DNA from: JADZFO01 sp964512635
GTDB taxonomy: Bacteria > 4484-113 > JAFGCY01
Length of the DNA: 64,000 nucleotides
Assembly (NCBI GenBank): GCA_964512635.1
Contig: CAZEJB010000012.1
Span: 42,213-106,212 of the forward strand
Direction of reading: 5' to 3'
The first letter of the stretch is position 1. Every line of letters begins with the position of its first letter. Shown here piece after piece: positions 15,596 to 23,573 of this stretch. The translations under genes and the position numbers were made by a program. Under the pieces are notes generated by a model, which saw only the letters and a list, made by a program, of their open reading frames with translations, did no database searches and was not told where the DNA came from.

Positions 15596-16519
15596 CTAAT
15601 CAAATCCGCCATCCAATGTGGATAACTCGCGGCCCATGGCATGCAGCAGCAGACGCTGGCTGGCACTCTCGCGCAGNNNNNNNNNNNNNNNNNNNNNNNN
15701 NNNNNNNNNNNNNNNNNNNNNNNNNNNNNNNNNNNNNNNNNNNNNNNNNNNNNNNNNNNNNNNNNNNNNNNNNNNNGGCAGGTGCGAGAGCAGATAGCTG
15801 CTCAGGCTGCGCTGTGAGCTGGCCAGCAGCTCCGGCAGCCGGGCCAGCGAGGTAATCTCGTAGTCCGCGCGGTGGCTGGCATCCGGGTAGGCCTCAGCCC
15901 GTGAGGCGCCGGTGAAAACGCGGCAGGTGACGCAGCCCTGCCGGCGCGCCTCCTTAAAGTCACGGGAAGGCTGGTCGCCGACAAAGAGTATCTGGCGGCC
16001 CTGCAGGTCAAGCTGCTCGCGCAGGAGCTGAAAGGAGCGCGGGTCCGGGCGGCGGCTGCGCGGCCCATCGATCTCATCGCTGTAGATCACCGATTCAAAG
16101 CAGCTCTCGATGCCCAGCGCTTTGAGCTTGGCCTTTTGCTGTTCCACCGGCCCCTCGGCCAGCAGGATCAGGCGATAGTGCCGGCGCAGTTCGGCCAGGG
16201 CCTCGCGCACTCCCGGATAGGGCTCCCAGCGGCGGTCTTCACCGCGATAGGCGCTGGCGGCCTCATGCAGGGCCCGGACGTTAAAGCCGTTGTCGCTTTG
16301 GAAGCAGCCGAGCAGGATCGCGTTATACAGCGCCGGGTCATGCGGGCTGCGGGTCCGCAGATATTCGCTGATCGCGCGCTCCACGCTTGCGGCCAGCATG
16401 CCGCGAAGGGCCGCGCCATGGCTGAGGGCGGCGACATTCCAGGCGCCGCCGTCAAAGATCGTGTCGTCCAGGTCGAGTACAACCGCCTCGACTCGCGTCA
16501 AGGCACGTCCTTCAAGCAT
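15596..16519 (-). CDS. HAD-superfamily hydrolase, paralogue 3, interrupted by assembly gap
   Basis: The N-terminal part, 15777-16519, is secure: VVLDLDDTIFDGGAWNVAAL (motif I), LLAEGPVEQQKAKLKAL, SRRPDPRSFQLL (III) and ILFVGDQPSRDFKEARRQG (IV), all collinear with paralogues 1 and 2. The final LSSYLLSHL corresponds to the place where paralogue 1 enters its Pro-rich tail. The reading frame continues through 100 Ns to a stop at 15596. Because 100 is not a multiple of three and the true gap length is unknown, the last 27 residues may not belong to this frame. ATG at 16519 is preferred over the TTG one codon earlier. Confidence 0.75.
   Translation of the reverse strand: MLEGRALTRVEAVVLDLDDTIFDGGAWNVAALSHGAALRGMLAASVERAISEYLRTRSPHDPALYNAILLGCFQSDNGFNVRALHEAASAYRGEDRRWEPYPGVREALAELRRHYRLILLAEGPVEQQKAKLKALGIESCFESVIYSDEIDGPRSRRPDPRSFQLLREQLDLQGRQILFVGDQPSRDFKEARRQGCVTCRVFTGASRAEAYPDASHRADYEITSLARLPELLASSQRSLSSYLLSHLXXXXXXXXXXXXXXXXXXXXXXXXXXXXXXXXXXLRESASQRLLLHAMGRELSTLDGGFD
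15677..15776. other. assembly gap (100 Ns)
   Basis: Exactly 100 undetermined bases, the conventional placeholder for a scaffold join of unknown size. It falls in the C-terminal coding region of HAD paralogue 3. Tandem paralogues are a common cause of such breaks, so copies could be missing or collapsed here. Confidence 0.98.
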
Positions 16520-16821
16520 CAATGTCCCCCGACATTACTGATCGGCTTCAGCCGTGGCCCGCCGGGCAGGGCGGGACTGTTGCCAGCTCCGCTGGCGTGT
16601 GGGACCTGGGCGGCGCCGGTATCCGGGCGGCTTATCCGGCGGCGCGCGCTGACAATAGATTCAACGGGGGACTTGCCGATTTCTTTAGGCAATCATCAAT
16701 TGGCAATGAAATGCTGCCAACCAGCCAGGCCGCCGCGCGCTTTCCAGGGCTGCAAGGAAAGCTTCGCAGGAGCCGCTGAAATAAGATTCAATGCGGCCTG
16801 CGATGGTATAATTCAATTGCG
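16520..16821. other. divergent promoter region between HAD paralogue 3 and DUF151 gene
   Basis: 302 bases carrying the start regions of two diverging genes. The right end holds the TATAAT of the DUF151 gene. No RNA gene or repeat of the local families was recognised. Confidence 0.35.
16807..16812 (+). promoter_or_regulatory. consensus -10, leaderless start of DUF151 gene
   Basis: TATAAT is followed by nine bases and the ATG at 16822, with no ribosome-binding site. This is the same geometry as the PNP gene. Confidence 0.6.
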
Positions 16822-17343
16822 ATGCCCCTGGCGGAAGTGGATTTCTTCGACCTGCGTTATGACCACAGGCACAAATCGCCGGTGCTGTTCCTCAAGGACG
16901 CGCTGCGCGAGAAGTACCTGCCCGTCTGGATCGGCGAACTTGAGGCGAGCAGCATTGAAAATGCCGTTGTGCAGAAGTCGCCGCCCCGTCCCATGACCCA
17001 TGATCTGCTGGTTTCCAGCATCCACGGCCTCGGCGGCCGCCTGATCAAGGTGGTGATCGACCGCCTTGAAAAGCGCACTTATTTCGCCACCCTGGTAATC
17101 GAAACCCGCAGCGGGCAGCAGATCGAAGTCGATTCGCGCCCCAGCGATGCCATTGCCCTGGCCCTGCGCGAGAACGCCCGGATGTACGTCGAGGACGACC
17201 TGATGTACAGCATCAAGTTCGTCGAGATCAGCGAGGCTGATGAGGACGACGATGAGGCGGATGTTGAGGGCGAGGCCATGGACTATGAAACCTTCCAGGA
17301 CTTCCTGAAGAACGCCACGCCCACCGACTTCCGCGACGGCTAG
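16822..17343 (+). CDS. bifunctional nuclease family protein (DUF151)
   Basis: A 173-residue protein matching the bifunctional nuclease/DUF151 family over its whole core: SPVLFLKDALREKYLPVWIG, then EASSIENAVV, RPMTHDLLVSSIHGLGG, and the conserved RPSDAIALALRENARMYVED. The family is widespread and has been reported to have DNase/RNase activity in plants, but its role in bacteria is poorly defined. The C-terminus has a short acidic stretch (EADEDDDEADVEGEA) before the final helix. It is a single gene with its own promoter just before the start codon and is convergent with the Rieske gene. Confidence 0.9.
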   Translation: MPLAEVDFFDLRYDHRHKSPVLFLKDALREKYLPVWIGELEASSIENAVVQKSPPRPMTHDLLVSSIHGLGGRLIKVVIDRLEKRTYFATLVIETRSGQQIEVDSRPSDAIALALRENARMYVEDDLMYSIKFVEISEADEDDDEADVEGEAMDYETFQDFLKNATPTDFRDG

Positions 17344-17482
17344 GCCGCGCGAAGCGGACCTGCATAACTCCCCCAGAGCGCGCATATCTGCTGTGGCATC
17401 AGCGGGCCGTCCAGGACAGGGACAACAAGTCCCCTTCCCAGCGTCTTTGAATCCCAGCCCTTTTGATCAGGAGCCCTCTTGA

Positions 17483-18181
17483 TCAGGGGTTCCAGCCGCC
17501 TTCAGTCTTGCCGCCATCGTCATCGTGATCGCCGCCGCGGTCGTCTTCATCCTCGTGTTCTTCGTCCTCATCATGCCCGCGGCCCCGGCCGCGATGATCG
17601 TCATCATCATCATCGTCATCGTGGCCGCCGGAGGCGCCGCCCTTGCCTGGACGTGCCATGTCTGAAGGGCTGATGCCGCTGAGATCGATGACCAGCTCGC
17701 CTCCCTCGACACGCACCGGATAGTGCGGCAGGTCGCGCTTGGCCGGCCCCTTCAGCACCTTGCCTTCAAGATCAAAGATGCTGTGGTGGCAGGGGCATTC
17801 AAAGTCGCTCTGTTCCGCGCGGTGGTTGACCTTGCAGCGGCTGTGGGTGCAGACCCGGCTGATGGCGGTCCACTGTCCGGCGGCATCGAGCATCACATAG
17901 CCCTTGGCCGCGCCGGCCTGCCAGTCGGTGATTGCGCCATCGGCAGGCAGGCTCATACGGTACTCGGCGGGAACCGACATGGCCTGGGCGTCAGCCCCGG
18001 CCGCGCCCTTCTCGCCGCCCTGGCCCTCGCCGCCGGCCTTCCAGGTGCTGCCGCCCGGACAGCCGCTCAGCAGCGGCAGGCCATAAAGCATGGCACCGAG
18101 CGCCCCCAGGCGTCCCAGCAGCTGGCGGCGGCTGACCGCGCCTGTAACCCGGCCTTCAGTGTTGTTCTGACTGCTCGTCAT
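17483..18181 (-). CDS. Rieske [2Fe-2S] protein with Asp/His-rich tail
   Basis: A 232-residue predicted electron carrier. A Tat-like signal (SRRQLLGRLGALGAML) precedes a possible lipobox (LLSGCPGG). The Rieske domain (about residues 80-170) has both cluster motifs, CTHSRC and CPCHHSIF, including the two His ligands and the two disulfide Cys residues of the cytochrome bc1-type. After the domain, a tail of about 50 residues is almost only Asp, His, Gly, Arg and Glu, with an uninterrupted run of eight Asp. The ATG at 18181 is favoured over an upstream TTG because AGGGA precedes it. No cytochrome b partner gene is adjacent, so the redox partner is unknown. Confidence 0.88.
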   Translation of the reverse strand: MTSSQNNTEGRVTGAVSRRQLLGRLGALGAMLYGLPLLSGCPGGSTWKAGGEGQGGEKGAAGADAQAMSVPAEYRMSLPADGAITDWQAGAAKGYVMLDAAGQWTAISRVCTHSRCKVNHRAEQSDFECPCHHSIFDLEGKVLKGPAKRDLPHYPVRVEGGELVIDLSGISPSDMARPGKGGASGGHDDDDDDDDHRGRGRGHDEDEEHEDEDDRGGDHDDDGGKTEGGWNP

Positions 18182-18226
18182 TGGTCCCTGCACTCCCAAA
18201 TTCAGCCCTGCCGCTGAGGCAGTGGC

Positions 18227-19015
18227 CTAGAAATCCCAGCCGCTCTGCGGGTCCGCGACGAATTCCACCAGGTCGGCGGCGATGTGGATCGGCTGGGTCT
18301 TGTCCGAGGAGTCATAGTACACGCCAACGCCGATATGCGTATAGCTCGGGTTGAGCAGCACGGCGCGGTGGCCGCTGGAGGCCATCCAGCCGGTCACGAC
18401 TTCGCTTGTGTTTTCCTGGCCCTTGGCATTGCTCTCGCCGGCGTGGTCGTAGGCCGGCGGGTTGAGCGCGCCGAGGCGGTCCCAGGGCGTCAGGCCGTCG
18501 GGCGTGTTGTGGTTGAAGTAGTCGCGCAGCGCCATATCCCGGGCGTGGGCCTGGGCCAGGCGCTCCAGGTGCGGCTCGCGAATCAGCTCGCCAAGGCCGG
18601 CCGAGCGGCGCTGGGCGTTGATTCCGGCGTAGATCTGGTCGGCCCAGAGCTGCAGGCTGGCGTTCTGGTAGACCAGCCCGCTCTGCGGCAGGGTGTCAAA
18701 GGCGTTGGCCACCCAGCGCTGGGCGACGCTCGCGCCGGAAGGTGCGTTCTCGCTGTAGCTCTCGACCGGGGGCACAGTCACCGGCGGCGTATACACCGTC
18801 TTGCCGCTGCCGCCGGGGTTGCCGATCGGCGGCAGCTCGTCATCGTGCAGGTTCGGCAGATCACTGCCGCCGCCGCAGGAGCCAAGGCCCAATGCCGCCG
18901 CCAGCAGAAGCGCCAGCCAGAGCAGGTATCGCGGCCCCCCGGAAGCGAATCTGCGCTGCGATGCGCCCTTCCCAGTTGCTTCGGGGCACAGCTCCCCGGT
19001 CAAAACAGGTCCCAT
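18227..19015 (-). CDS. CAP/SCP-domain lipoprotein
   Basis: A 262-residue predicted lipoprotein (lipobox ALGLGSCGGG). The C-terminal domain has the cysteine-rich secretory/PR-1 (CAP) signature: GLGELIREPHLERLAQAHAR, the HNTPDGLTPWDRL block with the first His, ENTSEVVTGWMASSGHRAVL with the Glu and second His, and HIGVGVYYDSSD. Bacterial YkwD-like CAP proteins are extracytoplasmic and mostly of unknown function. A GGGAG ribosome-binding site supports the ATG at 19015; a longer in-frame start lacks one. The gene sits 45 bases downstream of the 18181 Rieske start region and is transcribed in the same direction as Rieske. Confidence 0.85.
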   Translation of the reverse strand: MGPVLTGELCPEATGKGASQRRFASGGPRYLLWLALLLAAALGLGSCGGGSDLPNLHDDELPPIGNPGGSGKTVYTPPVTVPPVESYSENAPSGASVAQRWVANAFDTLPQSGLVYQNASLQLWADQIYAGINAQRRSAGLGELIREPHLERLAQAHARDMALRDYFNHNTPDGLTPWDRLGALNPPAYDHAGESNAKGQENTSEVVTGWMASSGHRAVLLNPSYTHIGVGVYYDSSDKTQPIHIAADLVEFVADPQSGWDF

Positions 19016-19155
19016 CTGTTTTCTCCCACCGTGCAGATCCTTCTGCACCACCCACAGCGGGCAGGCCCGCCGAAAAGAATGTACCTGACGCCGGCCAAAA
19101 GGCAGGTACACAGTTGGATACGTTTTCGCGGGTACCGGGAACGGCCGCGGCCTGC

Positions 19156-19161
19156 TAGGAT
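19156..19161 (+). promoter_or_regulatory. -10-like box, leaderless start of 19168 gene
   Basis: TAGGAT is followed by six bases (TTGGTC) and the ATG at 19168. Confidence 0.35.
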
Positions 19162-19167
19162 TTGGTC

Positions 19168-19668
19168 ATGAATACGCTTGGCCTGTGTCCAGCCTGCAAG
19201 GCCGCCTGCCGTCCTGGTGCAAGATTCTGCTCCGCCTGTGGCGCAGCGCTCCCGCCCGGGGCAGCACCGCTGCCTCCCGACCCCGCGCCCTTCGCCGCAC
19301 CACCCGCGCCTGATGCGGTGTATGCGCCGCCGCCGGGCAGCCTGCCGCAGTACAGCCAGACTTATCAGCAGCAGATCCAGGGCAACCCCCAGCTCCAGCA
19401 GCAGTATCAGGCCCAGCAGAACCCTGCCGGCTATGGCCTGGTGCCCTACAAAAACGGCCAGGCCCTCGCGGGCTATTACATGGGCTGTCTGTCTTTCGTG
19501 CTGCCGATCCTTGCGCCTTTTGCCGTGGTCTTCGGCATCCTCGGCTTCATGCGCTCGCAGCGCGAGCCGCTGGTAAAGGGCAGCGCCCACGGCATAATCG
19601 GCATCATCGCCGGGGTGATCTCCGCCGCGCTGTGGATCCTGCTGATCTGGAGCTGGTCGAGCTATTAG
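19168..19668 (+). CDS. zinc-ribbon / DUF4190-like membrane protein
   Basis: A 166-residue protein in three parts. An N-terminal zinc ribbon has two CxxC pairs (CPACKAACRPGARFCSACG). It is followed by a Pro/Gln-rich linker of about 70 residues. Two C-terminal membrane segments follow (about 105-130 and 142-163), separated by GFMRSQREPLVKGSAHGIIG, the usual signature of DUF4190. Such small membrane proteins are common and mostly uncharacterised. The stop overlaps by four bases the end of the convergent thioredoxin-like gene. Confidence 0.8.
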   Translation: MNTLGLCPACKAACRPGARFCSACGAALPPGAAPLPPDPAPFAAPPAPDAVYAPPPGSLPQYSQTYQQQIQGNPQLQQQYQAQQNPAGYGLVPYKNGQALAGYYMGCLSFVLPILAPFAVVFGILGFMRSQREPLVKGSAHGIIGIIAGVISAALWILLIWSWSSY

Positions 19669-19964
19669 GACAGGCGCCGGAGGTTCAGCTCCAGCCGCTC
19701 CTCCAGCATGTCGCGGCCGTGGACACCGGTAATGCGGTCGGTCACGCGCTGGCCGCGCAGGAAGATGAAGGTCGGCAGAGTCAGGATGCCATAGCGGTCC
19801 AGCGCCTCCGGCGCCTGGGCAGCGTCAATCAGCGCGAAGCGCACCAGCTTGTCATACTCCGCGGCCAGCTCTTCCACCAGCGGCAGGACGGTACGGGCGG
19901 GACGGCTCCAGCGGGCGTGGAAGACCAGCAGCGTCGGCTGGCTGAGACTGTGGGCCTGCGCCAC
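19665..19964 (-). CDS. thioredoxin-fold protein lacking the CxxC active site
   Basis: The core (LLVFHARWSRPARTVLPLVEELAAEY then VRFALIDAAQAPEALDRYGI and LTLPTFIFLRGQRV) follows thioredoxin closely, including the cis-Pro in LPTF. The catalytic WCGPC is replaced by WSRPA, so dithiol redox chemistry is not expected. The first available start codon is the GTG at 19964. Protein-like thioredoxin sequence (VIPELNDSALSAF) continues in frame upstream to a stop at 20049-20051, with no ATG, GTG or TTG. The natural start may have been replaced when the repeat at 20030-20165 arrived, or a rare codon is used. It may be a protein-binding or non-redox relative. Confidence 0.65.
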   Translation of the reverse strand: MAQAHSLSQPTLLVFHARWSRPARTVLPLVEELAAEYDKLVRFALIDAAQAPEALDRYGILTLPTFIFLRGQRVTDRITGVHGRDMLEERLELNLRRLS

Positions 19965-20029
19965 AAAGGCGCTCAGGGCGCTGTCATTGAGCTCCGGGAT
20001 GACATGGGACGGGTTGATGCCTGTATTGT

Positions 20030-20165
20030 AGGTTACAGGGGACAGGGTTTAGGGGTTAGGGGGTGGGTAGGGGCGCACTGCGTGCGCCAGCCGCGGCTTT
20101 CTGTGGCGAAGCTCTTCGCGCCCTTCCTCTTCATCTTTCCGTCCCCTCTAACCTGTCGCCCGTAA
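20030..20165. repeat. composite inverted repeat with nested palindrome
   Basis: The left arm carries GTTACAGGGGACAGGG-type sequence with GGGGTTAGG heptamers. The right arm carries CCCCTCTAACCTGTCGCCC, roughly its reverse complement. Nested between them is a palindromic unit at 20067-20088 (GTAGGGGCGCAC, loop, GTGCGCC) of the family seen in uvrC and at 38867-39272. Confidence 0.6.
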
Positions 20166-20179
20166 GCTCGATGCCAAAG

Positions 20180-20360
20180 TCTTATCTGCACCTTTGCCGG
20201 ACCATCAATAAGGGCAAGTATTCACTCAGGCGTGGAAAGGCGCTCCGAAGTGCCGTCGTACCGCTAGTGCTGTTGAGCCTCAACAGCACGGGGGAGACTC
20301 CGCTGAGTATCGGCCGGCTCGCACCGGAATCACGGTCTCTCGACTCCGTCTCCCGTAAAT
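20180..20360. ncRNA. candidate structured non-coding element
   Basis: There is no convincing protein-coding frame, but several base-paired segments are visible: a perfect 23-base palindrome at 20267-20289 (arm GTGCTGTTGAG), an enclosing pair ACGGGGGAGAC (20288-20298) with GTCTCCCGT (20348-20356), and a smaller GGCGC/GTGCC hairpin near 20239-20254. I could not match it to RNase P, tmRNA, SRP or 6S RNA, nor to a riboswitch I know. It could be an RNA gene, a 5' element of the 20460 gene or a decayed repeat. Confidence 0.3.
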
Positions 20361-20447
20361 CGTTAATTGGCTCAACCTTCTAATGCGGCCCTCTCGAACA
20401 CCCCAGGGCGCCTGCCATATTGTACCCCGACCCGCCCTCAGGGGTGT

Positions 20448-20453
20448 TATTCT
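20448..20453 (+). promoter_or_regulatory. -10-like box, leaderless start of 20460 gene
   Basis: TATTCT is followed by six bases and the ATG at 20460, with no ribosome-binding site. Confidence 0.35.
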
Positions 20454-20459
20454 TCATCA

Positions 20460-21629
20460 ATGTCTCACCATCCGACCTCCCCCAAAGGCCGCCTGCGCCC
20501 TGCCCTGCCGGCCCTCGCCGGCCTGCTGCTGCTCAGCCTGTGCGCGCTGCATCCCGGCTTCGCCCGGGCCCAGTACTATGCCGGGCTGGAGCCGGGCTAT
20601 GCGCTGACTCCGGTAGCGAGCGGCGCGGGTCTGGCGCTAGATCCGGCTTCGCCGGACTTTGCCGTCCTGCGGGATGCCGCCGGCGCCCAGGGCCTGATTC
20701 TGCACGGCGCCTTCCGGGTCGAAAGCGGCATGAGCCGCTTCTTTGGGATCAACACATTCGGCCTCTCCGAGGAAGGCCAGGCCCGCCCGCTGGAGGAGGA
20801 CGAACTGAGCCTGCTGCGGCCCCTGCGCCTGCCCCCGCAGGGCGAGCAGCCCAGCTACAGCTTCGATGGCCGGCAGGTCTGCATCGGCCTGGGTCAGGAC
20901 CAGCCGCAGGAGGAAGGCGAGTACAACTGGAGCCCCCTGCGGGTCCTCAGCTTCGCGCTCGGCGAGGGCCGCGCTGAGCTGCTGGACCAGTGGGAGCTGC
21001 CGGCGCAGTACAGCGAAGGCATCTATGCCCTCGACCTGGTCCGCGACGGCGTCGTCGAGCTGGTCGTGCCCTGGGCTACCGGCGTGGCGGGCGGCGGCGG
21101 AGCGGATGTGATGGCCGTTGTGCCAACCGGCGGGCTGGCCGGCTTTGGCGGGCCGGATGAGCAGGCCGACCCCGACTCCGACCAGAGCTCGAGCTTCTAC
21201 AGCAGCAACGGCAACATCAACCTGCTGGACTTCAACGGGGACGGCGACTGGGAGCTCGAGACCAGCTTCCCGCTCTTCGCCGCGATTTATGCCTATTACT
21301 ACCCGGCGCTCTACAGCTTCGACCGCCAGGCCTGGGCCTTTGTGGATGCGCGCGCCGGGATGCCGGAGTACTACGCCCCGGTGGACGATTTCTATCGCGG
21401 CCTGCTGGCTGCGCTGGAGCAGGCCCTGGCGCGCCCGGCGGACTTCTATCTTGATCCGGATCCCTTTACCGAAGGGCCGGGCTATGGCTTCCGGCAGGGC
21501 GACGAAACCCTGACCCTCTCGCCCTTCATGAGCCCCGGCGACGATCCGCAGCACCCCGTGCTGGATGACTACAACATCGAGGTCCTGCGCAGCCTGGTGG
21601 CCGAGCTTAACGGCGCCGCGGTGCAGTAA
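20460..21629 (+). CDS. secreted hypothetical protein
   Basis: A 389-residue protein with a clear signal peptide (ALAGLLLLSLCALHPGFARAQ, cleavage likely after ARA near residue 36). The mature part is acidic and contains an Asp-rich loop NLLDFNGDGDWELETSF, resembling an FG-GAP/VCBS or calcium-binding loop, but only one such loop is clear. I recognise no enzyme family. The ATG at 20460 is the first start that puts the signal peptide at the N-terminus; the frame is open further upstream into unrelated sequence. It is convergent with pyrG. Confidence 0.6.
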   Translation: MSHHPTSPKGRLRPALPALAGLLLLSLCALHPGFARAQYYAGLEPGYALTPVASGAGLALDPASPDFAVLRDAAGAQGLILHGAFRVESGMSRFFGINTFGLSEEGQARPLEEDELSLLRPLRLPPQGEQPSYSFDGRQVCIGLGQDQPQEEGEYNWSPLRVLSFALGEGRAELLDQWELPAQYSEGIYALDLVRDGVVELVVPWATGVAGGGGADVMAVVPTGGLAGFGGPDEQADPDSDQSSSFYSSNGNINLLDFNGDGDWELETSFPLFAAIYAYYYPALYSFDRQAWAFVDARAGMPEYYAPVDDFYRGLLAALEQALARPADFYLDPDPFTEGPGYGFRQGDETLTLSPFMSPGDDPQHPVLDDYNIEVLRSLVAELNGAAVQ

Positions 21630-21658
21630 ACGCCGGCTACCGTCCCTCGCCTCTTCCC

Positions 21659-23347
21659 CTACCCCTGGCCGTTCGCCGCGCTGGCGTGGACCGGCAGGGC
21701 CGAGCCCATCGCCGTGCTGCCGACGCGCTGCACGTCGCGCTCTTCTTCGGAGCGGGTCTGCAGCATGCGCTCGACGAACTTGTGGAACAGCGGGTGCGGG
21801 CGCGTCGGGCGGCCCTTGAACTCGGGGTGGAACTGCACCGCCAGGAAGTAGGGGTGGTCCTTCAGCTCGACGATCTCGATCAGCTCGCCGTCGGGGCTGG
21901 AGCCGCTGAAGACCAGGCCGGCGTCCTGGAGCTGCTGGTGGTACTTCGGGTTGACCTCCCAGCGGTGGCGGTGGCGCTCGCTGATCTTGGAGGTGCCATA
22001 GGCCTCCGCCGCCAGGCTGCCCTTGAGCAGCTTGCAGGGGTAGGCGCCAAGGCGCATCGTGCCGCCCTTGGTGTCCACGCCGCGCTGGTGCTCCATCAGG
22101 TCGATCACCGGGTGCGGGGTGTCGGGGTCGAACTCGGTGCTGTTGGCGCCGCCAAGGTTGCAGACGTTGCGGGCGAACTCGATCACCGCCACCTGCAGGC
22201 CGACGCAGAGCCCAAAGAAGGGCAGCTTGTTCTCCCGGGCGTACTTGATCGCCTCCATCTTGCCTTCCATGCCGCGGTAGCCGAAGCCGTAGGGGATCAG
22301 CAGGCCGTCGACCTTGCGCAGGCGGCGCTCCACCGTGTCGCGGGTCAGGCGCTCGGCATCGATCCAGACCAGCTCCAGCAGCGCGCGGTTGTGGATCGCG
22401 GAGTGGTTGATGCTCTCGATGATCGAAAGGTAGGCGTCCTTGAGCGCGTTGTACTTGCCGACCACCGCGACGCGCACGCTGCGCTGGCGGTTATGCAGCT
22501 TGTCGCGCATGCGCTCCCACTCGGTCAGGTCCGGGCGGCGGCTCTCGAGGCCGAGCAGTTCGGTCACCTGGCGGCCGAAGGCCTGCTCCTCAAGCAGCGC
22601 CGGGACGTCGTAAATGCTGTCGCTGTCGCGGCCCTCGATGACGTGCTCGGGCTGGACGTCGCAGAACAGCGCGATCTTGCTCTTGACTTCCTTGTTCATC
22701 GGCCGCGCGGTGCGGCAGACGATGATGTCGGGCTGGATGCCGATGCCGCGCATCTCGGCCACGCTGTGCTGGGTCAGCTTGGTCTTCAGCTCGCCGCCGG
22801 ACTCCAGGTAGGGGATCAGCGTAACGTGGATATTGATCGCGTTGCTGCGGCCGACCTCGTTCTTGAACTGGCGGATCGCTTCTAGGTAGGGCAGGCCCTC
22901 GATGTCGCCGATGGTCCCGCCGGTCTCGCAGATCACGATCTCGGCGCGCGTCTTCATGCCCAGCAGGCGCAGCCGCGCCTTGATCTCGTCGGTGATATGC
23001 GGGATGACCTGCACGCAGCGGCCGAGGTACTCGCCCTCGCGCTCCTTGGCGATCACGCTGCTGTAGATCTGGCCAGTGGTGACGTTGCTGTAGCGCGAGA
23101 GGTCCTCGTCCATGAAGCGCTCATAGTGGCCAAGGTCGAGGTCGGTCTCGGCGCCGTCATCGGTGACAAACACCTCGCCGTGCTGGATCGGGCTCATCGT
23201 GCCGGCGTCGACATTGATATAGGGGTCGAACTTCAGCACGGAAACCTTATAGCCCTGGGCCTTCAGCAGCAGGCCGAGGGAGGCGGAGATAATGCCCTTG
23301 CCGATGCTGCTGACGTTGCCGCCGGTGATGAAAATGTACTTGGTCAT
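21659..23347 (-). CDS. pyrG: CTP synthase
   Basis: A 562-residue enzyme that converts UTP to CTP with ATP and glutamine. The N-terminal amidoligase domain begins KYIFITGGNVSSIGKGI, contains the nucleotide-binding SPIQHGEVFVTDDGAETDLD and reaches about residue 290. The C-terminal class I glutamine amidotransferase has the nucleophile Cys in FFGLCVGLQ (near residue 379) and the His-Glu pair in AVQFHPEF. Length is normal, with a C-terminal extension of about 40 residues after HPLFHKFVERML. One small deviation is Asn in GGNVSSIGKG, where most relatives have Val. It is a single gene. Confidence 0.97.
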   Translation of the reverse strand: MTKYIFITGGNVSSIGKGIISASLGLLLKAQGYKVSVLKFDPYINVDAGTMSPIQHGEVFVTDDGAETDLDLGHYERFMDEDLSRYSNVTTGQIYSSVIAKEREGEYLGRCVQVIPHITDEIKARLRLLGMKTRAEIVICETGGTIGDIEGLPYLEAIRQFKNEVGRSNAINIHVTLIPYLESGGELKTKLTQHSVAEMRGIGIQPDIIVCRTARPMNKEVKSKIALFCDVQPEHVIEGRDSDSIYDVPALLEEQAFGRQVTELLGLESRRPDLTEWERMRDKLHNRQRSVRVAVVGKYNALKDAYLSIIESINHSAIHNRALLELVWIDAERLTRDTVERRLRKVDGLLIPYGFGYRGMEGKMEAIKYARENKLPFFGLCVGLQVAVIEFARNVCNLGGANSTEFDPDTPHPVIDLMEHQRGVDTKGGTMRLGAYPCKLLKGSLAAEAYGTSKISERHRHRWEVNPKYHQQLQDAGLVFSGSSPDGELIEIVELKDHPYFLAVQFHPEFKGRPTRPHPLFHKFVERMLQTRSEEERDVQRVGSTAMGSALPVHASAANGQG

Positions 23348-23573
23348 GGGGTCTATACCTCTTGCGGCGGCCTTCCTGCGTAATCCCGCCGCGGAATCCT
23401 AGCACGAAGAGGCGCATGGATACTAGCCTCACAGCATGGGGTATTGACTTTGCGGGCGGGGCTATGCCCGCGCGGAGATGCTGTCTCAATATGCTCCTGC
23501 GGGGAGCTTAGGCCTGGATATTCTGCCGCAGACGCATTCAATCCCGTCAATCTGCCGCCGCGGACACCGGGGG

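Noticed and set aside
21686..22885. 399-codon open frame on the plus strand
   Set aside because: Antisense to pyrG.
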